Assembly: GCF_000010305.1 (NCBI RefSeq)
Contig: NC_012489.1
Coordinates: forward strand, 3,541,646-3,605,645
Direction: 5' to 3'
From: Gemmatimonas aurantiaca T-27
GTDB taxonomy: Bacteria; Gemmatimonadota; Gemmatimonadetes; Gemmatimonadales; Gemmatimonadaceae
Length of the DNA stretch: 64,000 nucleotides
Each line of letters opens with the position of its first letter. Position 1 is the first letter of the stretch. The notes below the pieces were generated by a model that saw only the letters and a program-made list of their open reading frames with translations, was not told the origin of the DNA and ran no database searches. Shown here piece after piece: positions 8,565 to 16,379 of this stretch. Made by a program: the position numbers and the translations under genes.

Positions 8565-9368
8565 ATGAAGCCTGCCGAAACCCTGCTCGCCTGTTGTGTG
8601 GTTGGTCTCGCCTGCTTCATCGGCGGTCAGGCCATGGCATCGGCCGACGACGCGCCCCGCATGGCGCCCACGCAGCACGAGTCGGACGGCGCAATCGATC
8701 TGCGGTCGGGACGGGTGCCCATGAAGCGCCCGAGCCTCCATGGAGAAGAGCTGCTGGTCAGTGTCCCGCTACTGACCCCCAACGAGCGCCCGGCCATGCC
8801 CGTGGAGGACATTCGGCAGCGCCTCTCGCTCGGCATGGACGGCACCTATCTCGGCGACCTGCTGCTGGCCCGGGACTCGGCGATCGCCAGATGGCCCGAT
8901 CGCACCACCCGTCCACTGCGGGTGTTCATCCGCGACGGTGAATCCCTGAGTGCGTGGAATCCCGATTTCCTGCCGGCGGTACGCGACGCCTTCGATACCT
9001 GGGCGCAGGCCGGCCTGCCGCTGCGATTCACCTTCGTGATCGATTCGGCCAGCGCCGATGTGCACGTCCGTTTCGTGGACGGCTTCGCCAATGGCATCAG
9101 CGGTCGCACCGTGTGGAGCCGAGACGCCAACTACTGGCTGGTGGCCAGCGACATTCAGCTTGCCGTGTTGCACGCCGGCGGCACCACGGTCACTCCGCCC
9201 CAGATGCGCGCCATCGCGCTGCATGAAGTGGGACACCTCATCGGCCTCGATCACACTGTGGGCACCGAGGACATCATGTCGGCCCGTGTGCGGGTACGGG
9301 AGTTGAGCGAGGCCGATCGTGCCACCGCGCGACTCGTCTATGCGGTGCCGGCTGGCGTGGTGAAATGA
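8565..9368 (+). CDS. Secreted matrixin-type zinc metalloprotease
   Basis: This 267-residue exported protease has an N-terminal signal peptide (hydrophobic core LLACCVVGLACFIGG, cleavage likely after AMA). A prodomain-like region follows, then a matrixin (M10A-like) catalytic domain. The zinc site is HEVGHLIGLDH (residues about 219-229, HExxHxxGxxH). It is followed by the Met-turn in EDIMSARV about ten residues later, an arrangement diagnostic of metzincins. The preceding AFDTWAQAGLPLRFTFV and ADVHVRFVDG are typical matrixin strands. It likely degrades extracellular protein. It lies ten bases after the hydrolase gene and ends in a small hairpin facing the convergent PDZ gene. Confidence 0.9.
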   Translation: MKPAETLLACCVVGLACFIGGQAMASADDAPRMAPTQHESDGAIDLRSGRVPMKRPSLHGEELLVSVPLLTPNERPAMPVEDIRQRLSLGMDGTYLGDLLLARDSAIARWPDRTTRPLRVFIRDGESLSAWNPDFLPAVRDAFDTWAQAGLPLRFTFVIDSASADVHVRFVDGFANGISGRTVWSRDANYWLVASDIQLAVLHAGGTTVTPPQMRAIALHEVGHLIGLDHTVGTEDIMSARVRVRELSEADRATARLVYAVPAGVVK

Positions 9369-9389
9369 GTCGCTGGTAGCGACACGCCG

Positions 9390-10793
9390 TTATTTCAGCT
9401 TCAGCGTCACCACGCGTTCCCCACTGCTCCGCGACTGCACGAGCAACTTCGCCTCGTGCCCACTGTTCACCAGCAGTCGCAGCAACGCACCGGCATCCCG
9501 CACCGGCGTACCATTCACCGCGCGCACGATCTCACCGCCGCGAAGTCCGGCATCGGCAGCCGGTGTGCCAATGGGCGCCCGCAGTACCAGCACACCGGCA
9601 TCGAGCCCGATGGTCTGCGCGAAGTCGTCGTCGATGGTGGTGAACTGTGCGCCGGCAAAACTCGTGAGCTGTGCGCCAGGCAACCCCGGACGTCCCACCA
9701 CACCGCCAGTGGGAAGCGGCCCACCGGGTGCCGTCTGCGTGACAAACACGCGCCCCGCGGGGCCGGATGGGCCTTCGCCACCGAATGACCGCACAAACAT
9801 CATGGCGCGCTCCTCGGCACGAGGCACCACGTTGACCGGCAGATCGCGCACCCGTCCACTGCGCCGCACGCGCACGCGCACCTGCTGCCCGGCCACGAAC
9901 AATTCCGGATAGTTCACCGCCACCTGCAACACATCGCGGCCGTTGTAGGCCACCAGCGTGTCACCAGCCGCGATACCTGCCCGCTCAGCCGGTGAACCCG
10001 CGTCCACCGATTCCACCAGCGGATACTCGCAGTGACTGGTCATCACGCCGCCCGGAGTCACCGCCCGCAACTGCGCCCCCGAAAGGGACACACCCACATA
10101 CCCGATATTCGACGCCCCGCCCATCGCCGGACGCAGTTCCGCCAGGCGCGCCTCGGCTGCTTCCGAAACCGCGGCCACCTGCGGCTGCAGCGCGCGGATG
10201 ATCATCGCCACTTGAGGCATGGTCCCACGGGCGCTGTCGGCCATCTCGAAGAACATGCGGCCGTCAAACAGACTGCCATTCACGGTCACGCGCACACTGT
10301 CGCCCTGCCGCGTGGTGGTCGTGATGATGCCGGACATCGGCCCCGGAGGCACGGGAGACATCACCGACAGGGGCGCGCTCATCAGGCCATCGTCGCGCTG
10401 CACACGCACCATGACACGCATGAGCGAATCCACGCCGCGCTGTACCTGCGTGATGCGCTGCACCTCGGTGGTACGCAACGGTTGCCGCTCCAGGGTGAGG
10501 GCGGCGCTCTCCAGTTCGCGCTTGAGCCGCAACAACGCCAGCCCTTCGGGCATCAACACCAGCGACGAAGGCGACGACGCCAATTCCGCACACGCGTTGG
10601 TCACCACCGCTGTGCGCACACGCGCCCCTGGTCCACCGGCCTGCGCTGCGCCCTGTGCCAGTGACGGCATGGGCAACAGCAACAGGACCGCGCCGAGCAT
10701 GCGGCCGATGCTGGCGGCCGACGTGACGCGACGCCGAACCGAAATCGGTGCGGTGTCGTGGACTTCGCGGGGATTCATCCGTTCCTGCTGCAT
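9390..10793 (-). CDS. Secreted protein with two PDZ domains
   Basis: This 467-residue envelope protein has a signal peptide core LGAVLLLLPMPSLAQG. A long helical segment follows, with no protease triad visible. The first PDZ domain (about 215-310; YVGVSLSGAQLRAV, then SPAERAGIAAGDTLVAYNGRDV) is followed by a Gly/Pro-rich linker, and a second PDZ domain ends the protein (PAADAGLRGGEIVRAVNGTPV). PDZ pairs without a catalytic domain usually bind C-termini of envelope proteins. It starts about five bases after the anti-sigma stop, so it is the third gene of an ECF operon and may serve in signal perception. An ATG at residue 6, preceded by AGGA, is an alternative start. Confidence 0.85.
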   Translation of the reverse strand: MQQERMNPREVHDTAPISVRRRVTSAASIGRMLGAVLLLLPMPSLAQGAAQAGGPGARVRTAVVTNACAELASSPSSLVLMPEGLALLRLKRELESAALTLERQPLRTTEVQRITQVQRGVDSLMRVMVRVQRDDGLMSAPLSVMSPVPPGPMSGIITTTTRQGDSVRVTVNGSLFDGRMFFEMADSARGTMPQVAMIIRALQPQVAAVSEAAEARLAELRPAMGGASNIGYVGVSLSGAQLRAVTPGGVMTSHCEYPLVESVDAGSPAERAGIAAGDTLVAYNGRDVLQVAVNYPELFVAGQQVRVRVRRSGRVRDLPVNVVPRAEERAMMFVRSFGGEGPSGPAGRVFVTQTAPGGPLPTGGVVGRPGLPGAQLTSFAGAQFTTIDDDFAQTIGLDAGVLVLRAPIGTPAADAGLRGGEIVRAVNGTPVRDAGALLRLLVNSGHEAKLLVQSRSSGERVVTLKLK

Positions 10794-10798
10794 GAGTC

Positions 10799-11581
10799 TC
10801 AATACCGCTCGATGACCTTGTCCACAGGCAGCGTCCCACCCAGCGCCTGCAGCGTGGCCTCACGCGCCGTGTAGGCGGCGAGATAGTAGTGATTGAGCAC
10901 CGGGTCCTGCGGTGCATCGCGCAATGCGGCGCGGGACGCCGCCATCATCTGATCCAGCGCAGCGAGCCGCGCCCGGTAGACATCCGAGTTGCGGGCCGTG
11001 CTGTCGTTCGATGCCAGCCACATGGACGCGCGCTCATAGTCGCGCTGCGCACGTGCCAGGACCTGCGTGGCGTTGTCCACCGACGTGAATTCGCTGTCGC
11101 CAAGCGCATTGCCGACCGCCACCTCGGACACCGCGCGTCCGATCGGGCTCGTCGTGCTGACCCGTCCCAGCACCGCGCCACCGCCCACCAGCAACAGCGC
11201 TGCGGCCGCACGCCGCACCGCGGCCGTGCCCCACCGGCTGGCCCGGCCACCCACTCCCCCGGCTCCCGACGACAAATCGTGCACCGTAGCGGCAGCCGGT
11301 GTCTCGCGCGAAACAGCAGCCGATGCCACATCCGGGAACACCTGACGATCGGTCTCCTCGCGCAGCCCATTCGCGATGGCTTCCCAGGTCACCAGGCGTG
11401 GCTGATCGGCCGCTGCGGCGCGCGGCGCCTCGGCGGCAGCACGAGTCACCAGCGAGACCATGGCATCCCGCTCGGCGCGGCACAGCGCGCAGGTCGCCAG
11501 ATGCGCCAGTTCGTCGGGCGTGAACGGCTCGTGATCGAACGCCGCACAGCGTTCGGCCGTGAGGTGCGTGGACATCGGCAT
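10799..11581 (-). CDS. Zinc-binding (ZAS) anti-sigma factor
   Basis: The 260-residue membrane protein is predicted to hold the adjacent ECF sigma factor inactive. Its N-terminal domain carries the zinc-associated anti-sigma motif H-x3-C-x2-C as HLATCALC (residues about 26-33). A single transmembrane helix lies near residue 135 (AAAALLLVGGGAVLG), giving a periplasmic C-terminal half that is helical and charged. Several starts are possible. An ATG 18 bases further upstream would overlap the sigma gene; MPMSTHLTAER is used here. It lies between the sigma gene and the PDZ gene in one transcription unit. ZAS proteins typically respond to redox, zinc or envelope stress. Confidence 0.87.
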   Translation of the reverse strand: MPMSTHLTAERCAAFDHEPFTPDELAHLATCALCRAERDAMVSLVTRAAAEAPRAAAADQPRLVTWEAIANGLREETDRQVFPDVASAAVSRETPAAATVHDLSSGAGGVGGRASRWGTAAVRRAAAALLLVGGGAVLGRVSTTSPIGRAVSEVAVGNALGDSEFTSVDNATQVLARAQRDYERASMWLASNDSTARNSDVYRARLAALDQMMAASRAALRDAPQDPVLNHYYLAAYTAREATLQALGGTLPVDKVIERY

Positions 11582-11585
11582 GGGA

Positions 11586-12155
11586 CTAGGGTGCTGCATA
11601 GCTGCGATCCAGATCCGGAGAGACGATATCGACCAGTGGCGCCAGAAGTCGCCGCAGTTTGGCGCGGGCCTTGAAGAGCTGAGACTTGGAGCCGCCCGCC
11701 GTGATGCCCAACTCGGTGGCGATCTCCTCGTGCGTATAACCTTCCACATCGTGCAACAGAAACACCGTGCGCGCGCCCGGGGACAGGCGTTGCGTCGCCT
11801 CGGCGATGGTCTGCGCCAGCATGCTGCGTTCGGCATCCTGCTCGACCACCGCCGAATCCTCCTCGATGGCCGTTTCCACCGTCGATAAACGCTTCACGCG
11901 GCGCATCGCGTTGAGCGTGCGGTTGATGGCCACCCGATGGATCCAGGTGCTGAACTTCGCGTCGCCGCGCCATGACGGGAGGGCGCGAAAAATCTGGATC
12001 CAGACCTCCTGCGCAATATCCTGCGCGAGGTCGGGATCTCCGGCGAGGCGACGGACGACGGCGTCGACGTGTGGGGCATGCTGATTCCACAGCAGCCGCA
12101 TCGCGCGCTCATCGCCCTCGATCGCCCGACGAACGATAGCGGCGTCGGTCTCCAT
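11586..12155 (-). CDS. ECF-type RNA polymerase sigma factor
   Basis: A 189-residue sigma-70 family factor with only regions 2 and 4. Region 2 includes DIAQEVWIQIFRALPSW and FSTWIHRVAINRTLNAMRR, which bind core polymerase and the -10 element. Region 4 contains LSPGARTVFLLHDVEGYTHEE followed by the IATELGITAGGSKSQLFKAR helix-turn-helix. The frame is open far upstream, but the start at METDAAIVRRA fits the family; an ATG 60 bases earlier is an alternative. It heads a three-gene operon with its ZAS anti-sigma and a PDZ protein, so activity is expected to be controlled after translation by release from the anti-sigma. Confidence 0.92.
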   Translation of the reverse strand: METDAAIVRRAIEGDERAMRLLWNQHAPHVDAVVRRLAGDPDLAQDIAQEVWIQIFRALPSWRGDAKFSTWIHRVAINRTLNAMRRVKRLSTVETAIEEDSAVVEQDAERSMLAQTIAEATQRLSPGARTVFLLHDVEGYTHEEIATELGITAGGSKSQLFKARAKLRRLLAPLVDIVSPDLDRSYAAP

Positions 12156-12320
12156 GGCGTTCACCAATTCTGTCACCAAATACGCCCGGACGGTTTCCCC
12201 GTTGCTTTCGGCCATTCCAGTCGTAGTGGGGTAGAGAGTGCACAAAGGCCCGTCACACCATTGACGGAGGGCGGTGTTCGCCTTAGATGCCTTTGGACGC
12301 GTGTTGGGCCCGCGGATCGG

Positions 12321-13841
12321 ATGCCTCGAATGCATTCCGACCACTCGCGGCCCTTCAGACCCTACGAACGGGTGCTGCCGGTGTTCCTGCTTACTGCCAT
12401 CGCGATTGCCGCCGCCGACGTGACTCGCGTTGCGTTGCCCGGTGGTGGACTTCCTGAACGGGAGCCCGCGGCCGTAGGCATGTCCGCCGAACGCCTGTCC
12501 ACGATTGATCGGGTGGTGCGCCGCGGTGTGGATGCCGGTGGATACCCCGGCGCCGCCGTGGTGGTGGGCCGCAAAGGATTCACGGTGTGGTCCCGTGGCT
12601 TCGGCACGCTCGATTGGAGCGCCAAGGCACGGGTGACCGCCCAGGAGAGCCTGTACGATCTGGCCTCGCTGACCAAGGTGGTGGCCACGACCACGGCCAT
12701 CATGGTGCTGTTCGACCGCGGGCAGATCGATCTCGATGCCCCGGTGTCCCGCTACCTGCCCGACTTTCAGGGCGGACTGCGCGACAAGGTCACGGTACGC
12801 CATCTGCTCACCCACCGTGCCGGTCTGCCGGCCGGGCGTGAGCTGTGGCGCATCGCCAAGACCCCGGCCGAAGCCCGGGCAGCCGTGCTGGCATCGGCGG
12901 TCAAGTGTACGCCGGGTGCCTGCTACGAATACTCCGACCTGGGCGCCGACCTGTTGGGATTTGTGGCCGAGTCGGTGAGTGGCCAGCGTCTCGACACGTT
13001 CCTCGAGAGCGCGGTGTATTCGAAACTGGGCATGCAGGACACGTATTTCCGCGTGCCGATGGCCGACGTCTCGCGCACCGCACCCACGGAGATCGCCCCC
13101 CCGCGCGGGTACCCGCTGCGGGGTGAGGTGCACGACGAAAACGCCTTTGCCCTGGGTGGCGTGGCTGGTCATGCGGGATTGTTCAGCAGCGCCGCCGACC
13201 TGTCCGTCTTCGCGCAGATGCTGATCAACGGCGGGAGCTACAATGGGGTTCGGATCATTTCCGATACCACGGTGGCGCTGTTCACCCGTCGCGCGGCGGG
13301 CCATCGCGCCCTGGGCTGGGATACTTGCGACGGTGGCGCGGGCTGCGGGCAGTTCATGACCGAGCGTGCGTTTGGCCACACCGGTTTCACGGGCACGTCG
13401 CTGTGGATCGATCCTGACCGGCAGATGTTCGTCATTCTGCTGACCAACCGCGTGCATGCCGCGCGGGCGCGCCGCCCGTCCAAGGTGATTGCCGATGTGC
13501 GCAATGACCTGGCCGATGCGGCCGTGCTGGCCGTGATGGACGATCCAGAAGGCGTACGGGCCATGCCGGCCAGCTTCCGCGCGGATGTCGCGCAGGACTG
13601 GAACCGTCCGCTGCGTTCCAGCCGAACGGCTAGTGCCGCAGCCCGCCGTCGAGCGGCGGCGGCCAAGCGAGCGGCGGCGGCGCGGAAGAAGACCTCCAGT
13701 GCCAAGAAGCCGGCGGCTTCAGGCAGCAAGACGGTCAAGGCGTCAGCCAAGCAAGCCCCGGCCAAGAGCTCGGCCAAGTCGTCGGCCAGCAAGCCCAGGA
13801 GCGCCGGCAAGAGCACGCCCAAGGCGACGGCAAAGAAGTAG
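12321..13841 (+). CDS. Beta-lactamase-family serine hydrolase with Lys/Ala-rich tail
   Basis: A 506-residue protein. After a signal anchor (VLPVFLLTAIAIAAADV) comes a class C beta-lactamase/esterase domain. The active-site SxxK is SLTK in DLASLTKVVATT (residue about 118), the second motif is YSD in CYEYSDLGADLLG, and a late FGHTGFTGTS supplies the third (KTG-like) motif. It could be a D-Ala carboxypeptidase, esterase or EstB-like enzyme. The last 75 residues switch to a repetitive Lys/Ala/Ser tail (AAAAKRAAAARKK, SAKSSASKPRSAGK) like histone H1 or AlgP. That tail is unexpected on an exported enzyme and might bind anionic polymers or the cell wall. MHSDH, nine bases later, is an alternative start. 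Confidence 0.85.
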   Translation: MPRMHSDHSRPFRPYERVLPVFLLTAIAIAAADVTRVALPGGGLPEREPAAVGMSAERLSTIDRVVRRGVDAGGYPGAAVVVGRKGFTVWSRGFGTLDWSAKARVTAQESLYDLASLTKVVATTTAIMVLFDRGQIDLDAPVSRYLPDFQGGLRDKVTVRHLLTHRAGLPAGRELWRIAKTPAEARAAVLASAVKCTPGACYEYSDLGADLLGFVAESVSGQRLDTFLESAVYSKLGMQDTYFRVPMADVSRTAPTEIAPPRGYPLRGEVHDENAFALGGVAGHAGLFSSAADLSVFAQMLINGGSYNGVRIISDTTVALFTRRAAGHRALGWDTCDGGAGCGQFMTERAFGHTGFTGTSLWIDPDRQMFVILLTNRVHAARARRPSKVIADVRNDLADAAVLAVMDDPEGVRAMPASFRADVAQDWNRPLRSSRTASAAARRRAAAAKRAAAARKKTSSAKKPAASGSKTVKASAKQAPAKSSAKSSASKPRSAGKSTPKATAKK

Positions 13842-13863
13842 GGCACCGGGGTATACTTCGGTC

Positions 13864-14256
13864 ATGACCGAAGAGCAGAACCCTGAATTGCCGGCCGCCG
13901 ATGCGGTGGCCGATGTCGCCCCCGTTGGCGATGCCACAGTGGATGGCTCGGCAAGCGCGGTGGTGAACGCCGATCAGGCGCGCCTGGTGCTACGCCGTGT
14001 GAAAGATCCCGAGCTCAATCTCAACATCGTCGATCTGGGTCTCATTTACGACGTGCAGACCGAGGGATCGACGGTGCGCGTGGACATGAGTCTCACATCA
14101 CCGGGCTGTCCGTCGGGTCCGGAAATCATGGGCGAGGCGGAGCAGCAGCTTCGCGAACTGCCGGGGGTCACCGACGTGGTGATGAACCTGGTGTGGACGC
14201 CGCCCTGGACCCCCGATCGCATCGAGCCCCGGGTCCGCGCGTACATGGGCTTCTGA
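13864..14256 (+). CDS. MIP18/SufT-like (DUF59) Fe-S assembly protein
   Basis: A 130-residue protein with a variable acidic N-terminus and a DUF59 domain from about residue 40. Hallmarks are VKDPELNLNIVDLGLIYDV, the conserved Cys in MSLTSPGCPSGPEI and TDVVMNLVWTPPWTPDRI. This family (SufT, PaaD, eukaryotic MIP18) aids maturation of Fe-S proteins, and its conserved cysteine is essential in studied members. SufT genes are often inside suf operons; here the copy lies 7 kb away from one. The gene follows the serine hydrolase by 22 bases and may be read through from it. A strong hairpin ends the unit. Confidence 0.88.
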   Translation: MTEEQNPELPAADAVADVAPVGDATVDGSASAVVNADQARLVLRRVKDPELNLNIVDLGLIYDVQTEGSTVRVDMSLTSPGCPSGPEIMGEAEQQLRELPGVTDVVMNLVWTPPWTPDRIEPRVRAYMGF

Positions 14257-14273
14257 TCGGCCCACGGTGTAGC

Positions 14274-14306
14274 GGCTGACCTCGGCGATATGCGCCGAGG
14301 TCAGCC
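14274..14306. terminator. Perfect 14-bp hairpin between convergent genes
   Basis: GGCTGACCTCGGCG pairs exactly with CGCCGAGGTCAGCC around a five-base loop. It lies between the stops of two converging genes. There is no T-run on either side, so it may work as a transcription barrier rather than a classical intrinsic terminator. Confidence 0.65.
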
Positions 14307-14311
14307 CCCTG

Positions 14312-14860
14312 TCATCCGGCGCTCGACACCAGCGCGGCCTGAGCGCGCTCCTCACGCACGAGACGAACGAGCGTCATCGCGACCGGCGCCAGCAACAGGG
14401 CCCCAGTCCACAGCGCAAAGTCCGCCACATTGGCCACGATGGTGGTGTCTTTGGTGAGGCGGATGCCAATGAAATCGGCCACGCCCGGCGGCCCCCACAG
14501 CATGCTGAGCAGATTGCCGGCCGCTCCACCCGACACCAGCGCGAGTGGCAGCGTGGCGCGGGGATCGACCGCGGCCATCGGGCGCACCACGGACAACACC
14601 AGGCCCATCGCGAGCAGCGTGATGATCACGTTCAGCTCGGTCGTGAACGGCCCAATCGAGATGCCACCCGCACTGCCGGTATTCCACACCAGCATCAGGG
14701 CAAAACGATCGGTGAGCGAAACGAAGCCGTATTCACCCAGTGAGCGCACCGCGGCTTCCTTGGTGCACAGGTCAGCCAGGCACGCCAGAAACGCGATGCC
14801 CAAGTATCGGCGGATCACCGGATCGGTGACGCGGTGCGAGATCGAAGAATCTGATCGCAT
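14312..14860 (-). CDS. Signal peptidase II (LspA)-like membrane protein, degenerate active site
   Basis: A 182-residue protein with four predicted transmembrane helices in the LspA arrangement. It has the family landmarks LADLCTKEAAV, VWNTGSAGGISIG, SGGAAGNLL and NVADFALW. LspA is an aspartyl protease cleaving lipoprotein signal peptides. Its two catalytic aspartates sit in the motifs GNxxDR and NxAD. The second Asp is present here, but the first position reads GNLLSMLWG, with Ser where Asp is expected. It may therefore be an inactive paralogue or have changed chemistry. The start chosen (MRSDSSISH) matches the family; an ATG or alternative codon 156 bases upstream would add an implausible extension. 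Confidence 0.7.
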   Translation of the reverse strand: MRSDSSISHRVTDPVIRRYLGIAFLACLADLCTKEAAVRSLGEYGFVSLTDRFALMLVWNTGSAGGISIGPFTTELNVIITLLAMGLVLSVVRPMAAVDPRATLPLALVSGGAAGNLLSMLWGPPGVADFIGIRLTKDTTIVANVADFALWTGALLLAPVAMTLVRLVREERAQAALVSSAG

Positions 14861-15149
14861 GGCGCTGAACCTGAAGGAGTGAGGGCGGTCTTCTACACCC
14901 GCTCCTGTAGCACCCCTCGTGCCGCAATCTGTAGCTGGCCGGACACGTGACTCGAAGCCAAACCGGCTGATCGTCCGGCGATACAAACCTTTGGAACTAA
15001 AGAACTTGACGAACAAACGCAGGTGACCTGATCGAGCGGAACTTTTTCCAACGTGTCAGGCGTTCTCTGCCATGACATGGGCATCCCCACAACATCGTGG
15101 TGGACCTGCCACAGTTGAGCCGCGCCGTTGCCGGCGTGGCGTCAACGCA

Positions 15150-16316
15150 TCACCCCGGCTTGTACGGCGAATCGTCGCCCGCGTAGCTGGCCAGGGCCTT
15201 CACAAAGGCCGGGCCGAGCACTTCCACCTGCCAGCGACGCAACTCGGGGAGTTCCGCCAGGTCGTCGACATGACGTGGCTTCCGGCGCACCACGGCCTCC
15301 ATGCGATCACGCGAGCAGAGCACGCCGGGATCGAGATTGAGGTCGGTGGCTGCGGCGTCCCGGACCGTCTTGAGGCGCGCCACCCGCTCGTCAAAATCGG
15401 GTTCGCGATCCCAGCGTGTCGCCTTGGGAAACCGGGGCAGTTCCGCATCGGGGACCGCGTTGCCACGCACGATGGACTGCAGGGCCTCCTGCGCGCGCGA
15501 CTCCGACATGCCGCGCGGGAATCCCTTGACCGCGAACAATGCGTCGCGGGTGGCCGGCGCCTGACGTGCCAGATCGAGCAGCACCTCGTTGCCGGCCACG
15601 CGGAACGTGGCACGATCGAGCTCGGCCGCAATGCCATCCCGCCACCGTACCAGTTCACGCAGTCGTGCCAGTTCGCGACGGTTGAGATCGCGTGCACCCT
15701 TGAGCCGCAGAAAACTGGTATCAGGTGCCTCGGGCTCCCATCGCGTGCCTTCCGCGCGGGTGAATTCTTCCTGCGCCCAGCTCCACCGCCCCTTCTGCAC
15801 CAGCTCGTCATGCAGACGGTCACGCAGCCCGAGCAAGTGGCGCGTGTCGTGGGCCGCATAGTCGAGCATGTCTGCCGTCAGCGGGCGCATGCTCCAGTCG
15901 GCACGCTGATGTTTCTTGTCCAGCTTGATGCCGAAGAACTGCTCGAGCAGTGCGGCCAACCCAAACGCACGAATGCCGAGCAACTGCGCCGCCACCCGCG
16001 TGTCGAAGAGGTGGGTTACACGCCACCCGTAGTCCTGGCGGAGAAGACGCAGATCGTAGTCGGCATCATGGAGCACGACCTCGACTTGCGGGTCTTCGAG
16101 CAACACACCGAGCCGTGTGGGGGTACCGATCGGCAGCGGGTCGATCACGGCCTCGTGATCCGCCGTGGAGAGCTGCAACAGATAGATGCGGTCGACAAAC
16201 CGATGAAAGCTGGCTCCTTCGGTGTCGAGCGCGATCGCCCGAACGCCATTGAGGCCAGCAAGAAAGGTGTCGACGGTCTCGACCGTGTCGAGGTAGTGAG
16301 GAGCTTGAGCAGGCAT
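15150..16316 (-). CDS. rnd: Ribonuclease D-like 3'-5' exonuclease
   Basis: A 388-residue exonuclease of the DEDDy family that trims tRNA precursors and other structured RNAs. The catalytic acids are visible in IALDTEGASF (Asp and Glu, residue about 31), LHDADYDLRLL and the DEDDy Tyr/Asp in LDYAAHDTRHLLGL. The C-terminal half carries HRDC-like helices (AVKGFPRGMSESRAQEAL), as in RNase D. The frame remains open for 816 bases on the upstream side, but MPAQAPHYLDTVE is the natural start. It is divergent from the AI-2E transporter gene, with about 60 bases between starts for both promoters. Confidence 0.9.
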   Translation of the reverse strand: MPAQAPHYLDTVETVDTFLAGLNGVRAIALDTEGASFHRFVDRIYLLQLSTADHEAVIDPLPIGTPTRLGVLLEDPQVEVVLHDADYDLRLLRQDYGWRVTHLFDTRVAAQLLGIRAFGLAALLEQFFGIKLDKKHQRADWSMRPLTADMLDYAAHDTRHLLGLRDRLHDELVQKGRWSWAQEEFTRAEGTRWEPEAPDTSFLRLKGARDLNRRELARLRELVRWRDGIAAELDRATFRVAGNEVLLDLARQAPATRDALFAVKGFPRGMSESRAQEALQSIVRGNAVPDAELPRFPKATRWDREPDFDERVARLKTVRDAAATDLNLDPGVLCSRDRMEAVVRRKPRHVDDLAELPELRRWQVEVLGPAFVKALASYAGDDSPYKPG

Positions 16317-16379
16317 AACTGTGCGTAAGGTACATCGTGCGGCCCGCTGGTGGGGCCTGTGTGCTACTTTCGAATCGAT

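Noticed and set aside
12156-13457. Long upstream extension of the first ECF sigma frame
   Set aside because: It is antisense to the serine hydrolase gene and has no sigma-like content; GC-rich DNA keeps this frame open.
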